A stretch of DNA of 64,000 nucleotides from UBA6107 sp034430175 (GCA_034430175.1 DAOUFI010000001.1:1-64000), one strand, 5' to 3'. Counted from the stretch's first letter, positions 35,860 through 44,891 are shown. The notes: a model not told the origin generated them from the letters alone. Numbers and translations: made by a program.

Positions 35860-37785
35860 ATGTCAATGCACGGCCCACTGCATAGTGTTGTTCATGGTAC
35901 GGATGAGAAGCCAAAAATCACAAAAACGTTACTGAAGCGGATTTTCACATACGCAAGACCTTATCAAAGATCGCTAGCCATTTTATTAGTTCTGATCCTG
36001 GTTATGACCGGGATCAATCTGGTAAATCCGTTACTGCTGAGGACTTTGATCGATAAAGCTATTCCCGAGAAGAATATCCATTTGCTCTTATGGCTTTCAC
36101 TAGGGCTATTACTGGTTCCAATTATTGGTGCATTGTTGAGTGTTCTACAACGGCGTATAACAGCCGTGATCGGCGAAGGAGTGATCTTCGATTTGCGAGT
36201 TGCTCTTTACGAACGGTTGCAACGTATGTCGTTAAGGTTCTTCACCAATACGCATGTTGGTGAGTTGATGAGCCGAATGAACAACGATGTGGTTGGGGCG
36301 CAGACTGCCGTCAGCAGCACGATTGTTAACATGGTTTCATACACTATTCAAGCGGTCGCCGTTCTGATCATGATGCTCAGCCTGGAATGGCGACTCACTC
36401 TCATTTCAATGGTGATCATGCCATTATTTATCGTGGCCACCAAAAAACTCGGTGTCAAACTGCGGACGATCGCGCATAAACAGATGGAAACCAACGCCCA
36501 AATGAACGCCATGATGAATGAAACTCTCAACATTGGTGGGGCGATCCTGGTCAAGCTATTTGGACAAAAGGAACAGGAAGTGAAACGGTTTAGCGCCAGG
36601 GCTAGCGATGTTCGCGGCATGGGGATCAACCGGGCATACATGGGTTCAATTTTCATCGCGATCGTCGGATTCATCAGCGCAGTGGGAGTCGCGTTGGTCT
36701 ATGGACTGGGCGGTTATTTTGTCATAAAGGAAGCTTTCACTGTGGGAACGATCGTGGCATTTGGGTCTTATCTGGGTAATTTGTATGGCGCGCTGCAAGG
36801 ATTGTCCAATACCCCTGTTGATTTCTCAACCTCGGTTGTCAGCTTTGAGCGAGTGTTCGAGGTACTTGACCTGCCTATTGAAATTCAAGAAAAGCCTGCG
36901 GCATTGGAATTGAAGGATGTAAAAGGGGACATCTTGTTTGAGAATGTTTCTTTTAAGTATGAACAAGGTGACGAGCATTTTTTGAGCGACGTCCATCGTT
37001 ATGGCAGCATCGAAAATGTCACGGCAGTGTTTTCGGGAAAAGAAATGGAAACAAAGGAGGAAGAAACAGAGACTCACAGCCAGGCACGGGGATACGCCCT
37101 GGAGGATGTCAGTTTTCATGTGCATCCCGGTCAACTTGCCGCGCTTGTGGGGCCTAGTGGAGCCGGGAAGACAACCCTCACTTATCTGTTACCACGTCTC
37201 TACGATCCCACTCAGGGAAGGATCCTGATCGACGGTCATGATCTGCGGAACCTCACGTTGGACTCGATCGCCGGGCAGATAGGAATGGTCACCCAGGAAA
37301 CTACCCTTTTTCACGACACGATCCGAACCAATTTGCTCTACGCCAAAGCTGACGCTACTGGAGCGGAATTGGAAGAGGCTTGCCGGGCGGCCAATATCCA
37401 CAGTTTCATCAATGATCTGCCGGATCGCTACGAGACGGTGGTCGGTGAACGCGGATACCGACTCAGCGGGGGTGAAAAGCAGCGCATTGCCCTGGCGCGC
37501 GTCATCCTCAAGGACCCGCGCATCCTGGTGCTGGATGAAGCCACCAGCAGTCTCGACAGCGAGTCAGAAGCGCTGATCCAGGAGGCGCTCAAACGGGTAA
37601 TGGCCGCGCGTACCAGTATCGTCATCGCGCACCGACTCAGCACCATCCTGGCCGCTGACCTGATCTTGGTGGTGGATCGGGGCCACATCGTCGAGCGGGG
37701 TACTCACAAGGAATTGCTGGCTCAATCCGGATTGTATGCCCACCTGTACCGCACCCAGTTTAAACGGGGAGAAGCGGGTTTGTGA
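35860..37785 (+). CDS. ABC exporter, half-transporter with fused ATPase (MsbA/multidrug type)
   Basis: A 641-residue type IV ABC exporter: six helices in residues about 30-300, then an ATPase domain with Walker A GPSGAGKTT (37153-37179 region), signature LSGGEKQR, Walker B ILVLDEATSSLD and IAHRLST. About 40 hydrophilic residues (coded by 36976-37095) are inserted in the first strands of the ATPase domain, with an EEETET acidic run. GGAG lies 5 bases before the ATG at 35860; the frame is open further upstream to 35779 but unsupported. It likely works as a homodimer. The substrate may be a lipid or drug. Confidence 0.9.
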   Translation: MSMHGPLHSVVHGTDEKPKITKTLLKRIFTYARPYQRSLAILLVLILVMTGINLVNPLLLRTLIDKAIPEKNIHLLLWLSLGLLLVPIIGALLSVLQRRITAVIGEGVIFDLRVALYERLQRMSLRFFTNTHVGELMSRMNNDVVGAQTAVSSTIVNMVSYTIQAVAVLIMMLSLEWRLTLISMVIMPLFIVATKKLGVKLRTIAHKQMETNAQMNAMMNETLNIGGAILVKLFGQKEQEVKRFSARASDVRGMGINRAYMGSIFIAIVGFISAVGVALVYGLGGYFVIKEAFTVGTIVAFGSYLGNLYGALQGLSNTPVDFSTSVVSFERVFEVLDLPIEIQEKPAALELKDVKGDILFENVSFKYEQGDEHFLSDVHRYGSIENVTAVFSGKEMETKEEETETHSQARGYALEDVSFHVHPGQLAALVGPSGAGKTTLTYLLPRLYDPTQGRILIDGHDLRNLTLDSIAGQIGMVTQETTLFHDTIRTNLLYAKADATGAELEEACRAANIHSFINDLPDRYETVVGERGYRLSGGEKQRIALARVILKDPRILVLDEATSSLDSESEALIQEALKRVMAARTSIVIAHRLSTILAADLILVVDRGHIVERGTHKELLAQSGLYAHLYRTQFKRGEAGL

Positions 37786-37791
37786 AAGAAA

Positions 37792-37826
37792 AGAGTGTGA
37801 TGATCATTCATCACACTCTATATTTA
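37792..37826. terminator. Bidirectional terminator between ABC exporter and MFS genes
   Basis: AGAGTGTGATGA (37792-37803), loop TCAT, TCATCACACTCT (37808-37819), then ATATTTATT. It separates two convergent genes. Confidence 0.8.
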
Positions 37827-37857
37827 TTATGAGATCAGCGACCTGGGACTCGAGAAG

Positions 37858-39078
37858 TTAAGCCCTTTGTGCGATGGGTTGGGGATCCTTCAAGAACAAG
37901 GATACGACCACACATCCCACGAGCAACACTGCTGCCAGAATCAGCGATGGGGTGTACGATCCATCGGTGGTTTTCATTGCAGACATCAAATAAACATAAA
38001 CCACCGAGATTTGCCCACATAACTGCAGCAAGCCGTTCGAAGTCCCTTCCGGAACCGGGAAAGTCACTTCGGTGGCAAATTGCATGATGATGGGGTTGCA
38101 GGCAGTAAGGAAGAATCCCAAGCCAAACGAACTGACCAACAGCCCTGCGTAGGAAGATAAATACGTCAGCCCGATCAAAAACGGAATGGCAACCGCCAAA
38201 CCTATGAGGAGGTATTTGCGGCGTTTGTGTTCTTTATCTGAGAATGAAGGCAGAACGACCGCGCCGATGACGCCGCCAACCAACATCAACGCGCCAAAGT
38301 AACCGGCCTGTTCCGAGTTGTAATTGCGCCCGCGGACGATCGGTTCAATCCAGGTCGTAATTCCATTGAAAATAGCCATTCCCATGAACTGGATGAATGC
38401 CAACAGCCAGAACATTTTTGTTTTCACCAGACTTTTCAAACCATCCAGGACCAGAGCACGGGTGGTCTGGTCATCAACACAAGGGGGTGTGGGAGGATCG
38501 TTGCGAGCCAGTGAGATGAACAATATTGCCGCGACCAGACCAACGGAGCCGTAAACCATTTGTACAGTTGCCAGGTTGCCAAGTTTTTCATAGAGCATCG
38601 GGGTAATCGCCATCGCCAGGGCGATACCCAACAAACTGGAAAGCGTGATCAAACCGACAGCGGTGGCACGGAATTCTTTTTCAAACCAGTGGGCTGGGAG
38701 AGTTGTCCATGAATTCATCAGAAAGGGTTGGGCGATGGCGATACCGATAGTGCATAAAAGTACCAGGGTGTAATTTGAGCCGGCAAAACCGCGCAGAAAA
38801 CCAAAAATACCCATCATCAGAGCACCAAACCCAACGGCTTTCCGAAAACCAAGTGAATCGATGGCCCACGATACCGGGATCGAAAAAGGCAAAAAGGCGA
38901 TCATAAAAACCATGGCCAGGAGGCCAATTTTCAAATCCGTAGCTCCAAAAAAGGAAGCCGCGTCTTTAGTGACAGGGGAATAAGAGATCCACAATACCTG
39001 GATCATGAGATTGATGAACATGAAAGCTGCAAGGACTACCCAGCGGTATGGGTACAGGCGGTACTCTTCACTTTTCAT
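37858..39078 (-). CDS. MFS transporter linked to RLP cluster regulator
   Basis: A 406-residue, 12-helix major facilitator protein. Motif-A-like DSLGFRKAVG is near residues 74-83, and a second motif in the middle (SFSDKEHKRRKY). Start at 39078 (MKSEEYRLYPYRW) is preferred; the frame extends to a TTG at 39123. It lies close to the GntR gene (about 50 bases downstream) on the same strand and divergent from the kinase-RLP operon, so it may import the same substrate. It could instead be an exporter of an unrelated compound. Confidence 0.85.
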   Translation of the reverse strand: MKSEEYRLYPYRWVVLAAFMFINLMIQVLWISYSPVTKDAASFFGATDLKIGLLAMVFMIAFLPFSIPVSWAIDSLGFRKAVGFGALMMGIFGFLRGFAGSNYTLVLLCTIGIAIAQPFLMNSWTTLPAHWFEKEFRATAVGLITLSSLLGIALAMAITPMLYEKLGNLATVQMVYGSVGLVAAILFISLARNDPPTPPCVDDQTTRALVLDGLKSLVKTKMFWLLAFIQFMGMAIFNGITTWIEPIVRGRNYNSEQAGYFGALMLVGGVIGAVVLPSFSDKEHKRRKYLLIGLAVAIPFLIGLTYLSSYAGLLVSSFGLGFFLTACNPIIMQFATEVTFPVPEGTSNGLLQLCGQISVVYVYLMSAMKTTDGSYTPSLILAAVLLVGCVVVSLFLKDPQPIAQRA

Positions 39079-39127
39079 AACGGACTCGCTTTCAAAGAAC
39101 AGGAATGGGCATTTATGTTCCAAGCGA

Positions 39128-40006
39128 TCACGAACTAAAAAGCAAGCGGGGTAGTTGCTCTCCCCCTGTTTCCACCAGTTTTACATCCAGCGAACCTGCT
39201 GTCAGGATAGCTTTTGACGAGTCGAACCAGGTACGGGTCATCTCGACCGCTCCTTGAGAGCAGTAAGTGATGGAAACGACTGAAATCAGTTTGTCGGTTT
39301 CTCCCATCCAGCTTTTTTCCAGTGTTTTTGGCACCGGCGACAAAGAGATCTCGTAATGTGCCTTGAAGAATTCTTCATTTGGAAAGATACGTCTGAGCAG
39401 ACGATAGAATGATGAATCACCTTCTTCCTTTATTTGTTGGATGGCGCTATCAAGCAGGGTGGGCACAAGAGCCGTCGAAAAATACGATTGTTCGATGGCA
39501 ACCATGTCCCACCTGGTAGCCTCTTTCCGTTTCATCAAACGACAACGTGTAAGGACAGACACCGTGTCGTTGATAGACAAGCCCATATTTTTACAGATCT
39601 TATCAGCGCATTCGGTCATTTCCCGCACACGTTTAATGCCAGTTTCTTCCTCCACCAACTGTGAATGGCAATCAACTTTATCGCGTTCAGCCACTTCGCT
39701 TAAAGAAAGTATATGGCGAGTGAGCAAAGAAGGACGTTCCGGCTCCTGTTGGACAATTTCGAAACCTTTGTTTGGCAAACGACGCAGGTAGCCCATGCGG
39801 ACGAGTTCGCTCATCACTGCCGCCAGGGTGTTTCGGTGAATTGGATTTTGGCGCGAGAGCTCCTGGTTGGTCAATTTGTCGCCGATGCAAAAACCAGGCC
39901 GACCGGAACGGATGGCGGCAACGATGGCGTCGCGAGCCTGTTCATGCATGGTCTGCGGCAGGTTGCGGTCTAAGTCTAATACGAAATTGGGAGCTGGTAT
40001 GGACAT
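39128..40006 (-). CDS. GntR-family regulator, likely of the RLP cluster
   Basis: A 292-residue regulator. The winged helix lies at residues about 15-80 (LTNQELSRQNPIHRNTLAAVMSELVRMGYLRRLP pattern, described in shorter pieces: TNQELSRQNPIHRNT). The C-terminal 180 residues resemble a UTRA ligand domain of the HutC subgroup, which often bind sugars, sugar phosphates or carboxylates. It sits between the MFS gene and a short ISAzo13-like protein, all divergent from the kinase-RLP operon starting at 40540. Usual GntR logic would be release of repression by a pathway intermediate. The ATG at 40006 is preferred to a TTG at 40009. Confidence 0.82.
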   Translation of the reverse strand: MSIPAPNFVLDLDRNLPQTMHEQARDAIVAAIRSGRPGFCIGDKLTNQELSRQNPIHRNTLAAVMSELVRMGYLRRLPNKGFEIVQQEPERPSLLTRHILSLSEVAERDKVDCHSQLVEEETGIKRVREMTECADKICKNMGLSINDTVSVLTRCRLMKRKEATRWDMVAIEQSYFSTALVPTLLDSAIQQIKEEGDSSFYRLLRRIFPNEEFFKAHYEISLSPVPKTLEKSWMGETDKLISVVSITYCSQGAVEMTRTWFDSSKAILTAGSLDVKLVETGGEQLPRLLFSS

Positions 40007-40041
40007 CAAAGTCTCTCGGTCAAGAATTTACCCATTTTACC

Positions 40042-40362
40042 TTATTCAGAGGTACTTGACGCGATCAAACGGCGCCCACCGCCGACCTGACGCACCCGAC
40101 CTTTGGGCCGTCCGGCCAGACCTTGTTCCAATTCAACCTGTCCGCGGTGGATGGTTTTTTCATCCATGCCGGTTACCTGCGACATTAAGCTGACGCCGCC
40201 TCGCCCAATGCGCGAGGCTTCAAAAGCAACGAACCAACGGCGTTGTTGCTCGTCAAGCTCGCTGAGGATGAGGTTGATCTGGTGGTGAATTTTTTTATCG
40301 GGGTGATCGGCGTCTTGCTGGCAAATTGGGCATTGACAATGGCGGATTGTTGAGATCAACAT
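40042..40362 (-). CDS. Short ISAzo13-like HTH protein with Cys/His N-terminus
   Basis: A 106-residue protein. The N-terminus has a CQCPICQQDADHPD cluster that could hold zinc. Residues 35-85 match the helical N-terminal DNA-binding region seen at the start of ISAzo13-family transposases (QRRWFVAFEASRIGRGG, TGMDEKTIHRGQVELEQG). The catalytic part is absent. It has a strong ribosome site (AGGAG 6 bases before the ATG) and no sign of decay, so it is probably a domesticated DNA-binding protein rather than debris. It lies 35 bases upstream of the GntR gene on the same strand. Confidence 0.65.
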   Translation of the reverse strand: MLISTIRHCQCPICQQDADHPDKKIHHQINLILSELDEQQRRWFVAFEASRIGRGGVSLMSQVTGMDEKTIHRGQVELEQGLAGRPKGRVRQVGGGRRLIASSTSE

Positions 40363-40461
40363 GATTCTCTCCTGCGTTTGTAGAGCTGAGTGGATATTGA
40401 AGATCTACCAGCCAATAATTGCGGAAGTTATTCTTTTTTACAAAAAATCAGTGTCTCACAG

Positions 40462-40489
40462 TTGCACAGTTCAACAAAATTATTATAAT
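40462..40489 (+). promoter_or_regulatory. Likely promoter of kinase-RLP operon with overlapping dyad
   Basis: TTGCAC (40462-40467) and TATAAT (40484-40489), 16 bases apart. A small dyad, GTTG-N7-CAAC at 40461-40475, overlaps the -35 box and could be a GntR site. The start codon is at 40540. Confidence 0.5.
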
Positions 40490-40539
40490 GATATTTACCA
40501 AACAATGCAATAACCAAATTTGCCGGTCAGGGAGTCGAT

Positions 40540-42081
40540 ATGGAACAATATTTCCTCGCTCATGATGCTGGTACGGGTGGGAATAAAGCTGTTTTGGTCG
40601 ACGTGAATGGAAATGTTTGTGCAACATCGTTTTGCCCTTACCCAACAAGTTATCCTCATCCAGATTGGGCGGAACAGGATCCTGAAGATTGGTGGCAGGC
40701 TGTTGTAACCACCACCCGGGAAGTAATGAAGCAGTCACGGGTATCGCCTAAGGAAATTATTGGTATAGCGCACACGACCCAATTGATGGGAATTGTGCCG
40801 CTCAACGGCAATGACCCAAAGCCGATGAGACCCGCAATCATCTGGCTCGATGGACGGGCGGCGGAAGAGGCCACCCAGTTGATGGCAAAATTCATGGGGC
40901 CAAAGGTTTTTGCGCTGTTCTCCGGTACTCCTTTATCCGGGAAAGACGGCCTTCCGAAACTTTTATGGCTCAAGGCAAGGGAACCCGAGCTGTACAACAA
41001 GATGGATTGTTTCCTGGATGTTAATGGCTATCTGACCTACCGTGAAACCGGCGAAAAGGTCATGGATTGGTCATGCGCCTCAGCCTTTGGTTTTGAACTT
41101 GACAAGAAAGATTGGATGCGAGGGATTATTAAGTACATTGGACTGGATGAATCCAAGTTCCCGCGTTTGGCGCGCTCGATTGATAACGTTGGCAATCTGA
41201 CCCGGGAAGCCGCCAAAGAGACCGGTTTACTGGAAGGCACCCCCGTCTTTGGAGGCAGCGGCGATGTGATGAGCGCGGCGGTTGGCTCCGGAGCGGTTGG
41301 GGACAACGATGGGCACATCTACCTGGGAACGTCCGGCTGGGTGGCGGTTTCCACCTCTAAACCCTTCCTCGGCGACCAGGGAATCGTATGTATGCAGTCA
41401 GCGCAGCCCGAAAAGGCGCTCTTGATGGCAGAGATGGAGACAGCCGGAGCCTGCTTGAAATGGATCGCAGATAATTTCTACAAGGCAGAGAAATCTGATC
41501 CAAAGGTGAAGAACGTTTATGCGTTGATGGATGAGTTAACCGGTCGGGTGCCTGCGGGGTCTGACGGCCTCATTTGCACCCCCTGGATCTATGGCGAACG
41601 GGCCCCCGTATCCGATACCTTTGTCAGATCCACATTTTTTAACCTTAGCGCGTCTCACACGCGCGAGCACATGTTGCGCGCGGTCTATGAGGGTGTTGCC
41701 TATAACCTGCGGTGGTTGATCGAGGTTGTGGAAAGCAAATTTAAATTCCCGTTGCCTGTTTTGCGCATCATTGGTGGCGGCGCGCGTGGCAACCCGTGGA
41801 TGCAGATTATTGCAGATGTGACTGGACGACGATTGGAAGTTGTGGCAAACCCACTGGAAGCTGGAGCTGTCGGTGTGGCGCTCACCGCGGCCGTGGGTCT
41901 GGGGATTTATCCAGATTTCCAATCTCTGAAAAAAGTTGTCCGTGTGACCCGCGAATTCTTGCCGCAATCGTGTAATGGCAAGTGCTATGACGAGTTGTTC
42001 AAGACGTACAAGAAGATTTATGGTTGTTTGCAGGGACTGTATCACGAAGTGAACGAAGCACGATTTAAAAGTTGCCTCTAA
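40540..42081 (+). CDS. FGGY-family carbohydrate kinase (xylulokinase-like)
   Basis: A 513-residue two-domain sugar kinase. The first ATP-phosphate motif HDAGTGGNKAVLVD is at the N-terminus, the conserved catalytic Asp lies in FGGSGDVMSAAVGSG near residue 231-245, and the C-terminal FGGY signature part reads IIGGGARGNPWMQIIADV near 411-428. It resembles xylulokinases most but the sugar-binding residues cannot be assigned. AGGGAG lies 5 bases before the ATG. First gene of an operon with a RuBisCO-like protein and an aminotransferase, so it probably makes the phosphorylated substrate used by the RLP. Confidence 0.9.
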   Translation: MEQYFLAHDAGTGGNKAVLVDVNGNVCATSFCPYPTSYPHPDWAEQDPEDWWQAVVTTTREVMKQSRVSPKEIIGIAHTTQLMGIVPLNGNDPKPMRPAIIWLDGRAAEEATQLMAKFMGPKVFALFSGTPLSGKDGLPKLLWLKAREPELYNKMDCFLDVNGYLTYRETGEKVMDWSCASAFGFELDKKDWMRGIIKYIGLDESKFPRLARSIDNVGNLTREAAKETGLLEGTPVFGGSGDVMSAAVGSGAVGDNDGHIYLGTSGWVAVSTSKPFLGDQGIVCMQSAQPEKALLMAEMETAGACLKWIADNFYKAEKSDPKVKNVYALMDELTGRVPAGSDGLICTPWIYGERAPVSDTFVRSTFFNLSASHTREHMLRAVYEGVAYNLRWLIEVVESKFKFPLPVLRIIGGGARGNPWMQIIADVTGRRLEVVANPLEAGAVGVALTAAVGLGIYPDFQSLKKVVRVTREFLPQSCNGKCYDELFKTYKKIYGCLQGLYHEVNEARFKSCL

Positions 42082-42110
42082 ACAAAAATTTGGATAAAAA
42101 GGAGAACAAA

Positions 42111-43421
42111 ATGAAGTCAATCGATGTTGATTCAATGCCAATCGCGATGCCCGAAGGAGTTGATTATTCTGAGTATCTCGTGGCTACTTACCTGGTATCT
42201 TTTCCTAAATCGGTTCCAGTGCCTATGCTGGCTCCAGCGCTCGCCATCGAACAATCGACCGGCACCTGGCTGGCTGTTCCCGGCGAAACTGAAGAAGTCC
42301 GTCGGAAGCACATCGCCAAAGTGATCGGGACATATGAGATCCCCGATTATGAGTGGGGGCTCCCGCCCGATGTTACCGACCGCCAATATATCATCCAGAT
42401 TGCCTTCCCCGAAGTAAATATCGGGTCACAACTACCAATGATGCTGACCGCGGTGGTGGGTAACATTTCGATGGGCGGCAAGATCAAGGTATTGGATGTC
42501 CGCCTCCCCGAAAAGTATGTTGCCCGGTTCCAGGGCCCGAAATTCGGTATTCCCGGGATTCGCAAGATATTGAACGTGAAAGATCGCCCGCTGTTGAACA
42601 ACATGATCAAACCCTGCACCGGATATACTCCCGAGGTCGGCGCCGGTTTGTTCAAAGCGGCCGCCATGGGCGGTTGTGACATCATTAAGGACGACGAATT
42701 GATCGCCAACGCCTCCTTCAATGAGATCACGAAACGTGTTAAACTCTACATGGAAGCGGTGAAGGAAAAGTACGAGACCACTGGTGAAAATACGCTTTAC
42801 GCCGTCAATGTCACCGACGAGATACCCAATGTCTTTGACAACGCGCACCGCGCGGTTGATTTGGGCGTCAACTGTATCATGGTGAACTATCTGGCGACCG
42901 GTTTCACCGTTTTACGCGCCCTGGCTGAGGATCCAAAAATTACTGTTCCCATCCTGGCCCATATGGACGTTGCCGGCGCAATGTACGCTTCTGAATGGCA
43001 CGGGCTGAGCTCTCACCTGGTGTTAGGCAAACTACCACGCCTGGCTGGCGCGGATATCGTGGTTCATCCCGCCCCGTACGGAAAGGCCCCTGTGTTGCCC
43101 GAGAAGTTCCAGCGTGTGGCTCAGAATCTGTCCTTCCCGTGCTACAATTTGAAACCCTCCTGGCCCATGGCCAGCGGCGGCATCACCCCCAAGATGGTTC
43201 CGAACGTGATCAAGGACTTGGGTCCCAATATCGTTATTGGTTCGGGCGGCGGCATCCATGCCCACCCGCAAGGTCCAGTCGCTGGAGCCAAGGCTTTTCG
43301 CCAGGCAATCGATGCAACTATGAAGGGAATCTCACTTGAAGAAGCCGCCAAGGACTTTCCGGAATTAAAGGTAGCCCTTGAAACCTGGAAGGATCCATTC
43401 AGTAAAGGAATAGGAATGTAA
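42111..43421 (+). CDS. RuBisCO-like protein (form IV RLP)
   Basis: A 436-residue member of the RuBisCO large-subunit superfamily. Active-site positions kept: Asn118 (VVGNIS), Lys167 (NMIKPCTG), Lys193-Asp194-Asp195-Glu196 (carbamylated-Lys and magnesium site), His284, His319, Lys325 (HPAPYGK), Ser355-Gly-Gly, and the GSGGG phosphate loop near 377. Two RuBisCO residues are replaced: Lys177 by Cys169 (IKPC) and Arg295 by Met285 (AHMD). So it is not a carboxylase; such RLPs enolise, isomerise or (de)carboxylate sugar-acid phosphates. Start at 42111 has AAGGAG 6 bases upstream. It lies between the kinase and aminotransferase genes. Confidence 0.93.
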   Translation: MKSIDVDSMPIAMPEGVDYSEYLVATYLVSFPKSVPVPMLAPALAIEQSTGTWLAVPGETEEVRRKHIAKVIGTYEIPDYEWGLPPDVTDRQYIIQIAFPEVNIGSQLPMMLTAVVGNISMGGKIKVLDVRLPEKYVARFQGPKFGIPGIRKILNVKDRPLLNNMIKPCTGYTPEVGAGLFKAAAMGGCDIIKDDELIANASFNEITKRVKLYMEAVKEKYETTGENTLYAVNVTDEIPNVFDNAHRAVDLGVNCIMVNYLATGFTVLRALAEDPKITVPILAHMDVAGAMYASEWHGLSSHLVLGKLPRLAGADIVVHPAPYGKAPVLPEKFQRVAQNLSFPCYNLKPSWPMASGGITPKMVPNVIKDLGPNIVIGSGGGIHAHPQGPVAGAKAFRQAIDATMKGISLEEAAKDFPELKVALETWKDPFSKGIGM

Positions 43422-43424
43422 CTT

Positions 43425-44870
43425 ATGACAGAATATCCATACGCGATCTCAGAATGGCACGACACGAAGGAAATCTATGACCGCCTAAAAAACCTGGTGA
43501 ATCAGCCGCTACGGAAGTTCAAACCCGAAAAGATGGCTGAGTTCCAGAAATACTTCGACGAGAAGTGTAAGAAGTCGAAGGCTCTTACGGATGAAGCAAA
43601 GCAATACATCCCTGGTGGTGTCCAGCACAACCTGGCATTCAACAAACCTTTTCCTCTGGCTATCGACCGGGCGGAAGGCGCTTACCTGTGGGACGCTGAT
43701 GGCAACAAATATATCGACTTTCTACAAGCTGGTGGCCCGACTTTGCTGGGCAGCAATTATGAACCCGTACGGAAGAAGGTTTTTGAGCTACTTGAGCACT
43801 GTGGTCCTGTGACTGGGTTGTTCCATGAGTATGAATTGAAACTGGCCAAACAGATCAACCAATACATGCCCTCGGTCGAAATGTTCCGCATGCTCGGATC
43901 AGGCACCGAAAGCGACATGGCAGCAATCCGTGTGGCACGCACCTTCACCGGTAAGAAGAACATCATCAAAGCGGGCGGAGCGTATCACGGTTGGAGCGAT
44001 CAACTGGTCTACGGTCTGCACATACCTGGCACCGGGCGCTTCGAAGCTGCTGGTATCCCCGCAGGAGCCTCTACTCACACTCAGGAATTCTTCCCCAATG
44101 ACCTGGGTCACCTGCGGCGCATTCTCATCGAAAACGTTCTGCGTGGTGGTACGGCTGCCGTGGTGGTGGAACCGGTCGGTCCCGAGAGCGGTACACGCCC
44201 GGTGAGCTATGAATTCAATTCGAAAGTACGTGAACTCTGCGATGAGTTCGGCGCCCTTTTGATCTTTGATGAAGTGGTTACCGGTTTCCGCATGGGTATG
44301 GGCGGGGCACAGGGTTATTTCAAGGTCAAGCCTGACCTGACTGTGTTCGGCAAGTGCGTGGCTGGTGGTTATCCCATGGCTGGTGGTCTGGGCGGACGCC
44401 GCGAGATCATGATGAACCTGGCGGCTGGTATCGGCGGTAGCAATAAGCACTGCTACGTTGGTGGTACGCTCTCGGCCAATCCGTTGAGCTGCGCCGCTGG
44501 TTACTACTCCCTGCTCGAGCTCGAACGCACCAACGCCCCGGTCATCGCCGGTCGCGCTGGCGACCGTTTACGCAAGGGTTTGCAAGAGATTATCGATCGT
44601 CGCAATCTGCCCTTTGTCACCTGGAATGAGGGCTCAATCGTTCATCTTGAGACCGCGGGAACAATGTTGCTTGATTTCAAGAACCTGATCAAAATCGCCC
44701 GCGAACTTTCACCACGAAAGCACTTTATGCAAGAGGTAGGTATGGCTTACACCGCCATGGGAATGATTACCCTAGCTGGCAGCCGAATCTACACCAGCAT
44801 GGTAGACGACGACAAACTGATAGATGAGGCACTGAACCGGTTCGATTACGTGCTTGGCTGTATCGAATAG
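43425..44870 (+). CDS. Class III aminotransferase (glutamate-1-semialdehyde aminomutase-like)
   Basis: A 481-residue PLP enzyme. The PLP-binding Lys is Lys310 (FGKCVAGGYPMAGG), with Asp282 (FDEVVTGFRMG), the phosphate-cup GSGTES at 158-163 and AYHGW at 186-190. The pattern is that of HemL-like enzymes, but the N-terminal 50 residues are an extra helical part not seen in HemL, and the genomic context is catabolic rather than haem synthesis. It begins 3 bases after the RLP stop. It could remove or move an amino group on the pathway's substrate or product. Confidence 0.9.
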   Translation: MTEYPYAISEWHDTKEIYDRLKNLVNQPLRKFKPEKMAEFQKYFDEKCKKSKALTDEAKQYIPGGVQHNLAFNKPFPLAIDRAEGAYLWDADGNKYIDFLQAGGPTLLGSNYEPVRKKVFELLEHCGPVTGLFHEYELKLAKQINQYMPSVEMFRMLGSGTESDMAAIRVARTFTGKKNIIKAGGAYHGWSDQLVYGLHIPGTGRFEAAGIPAGASTHTQEFFPNDLGHLRRILIENVLRGGTAAVVVEPVGPESGTRPVSYEFNSKVRELCDEFGALLIFDEVVTGFRMGMGGAQGYFKVKPDLTVFGKCVAGGYPMAGGLGGRREIMMNLAAGIGGSNKHCYVGGTLSANPLSCAAGYYSLLELERTNAPVIAGRAGDRLRKGLQEIIDRRNLPFVTWNEGSIVHLETAGTMLLDFKNLIKIARELSPRKHFMQEVGMAYTAMGMITLAGSRIYTSMVDDDKLIDEALNRFDYVLGCIE

Positions 44871-44891
44871 TTATTCAATACTCTGAGGTCT

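Noticed and set aside
42111..43421. Genuine carbon-fixing RuBisCO
   Set aside because: Lys177 and Arg295 equivalents are replaced, no phosphoribulokinase or small subunit is near, and the neighbours are catabolic.
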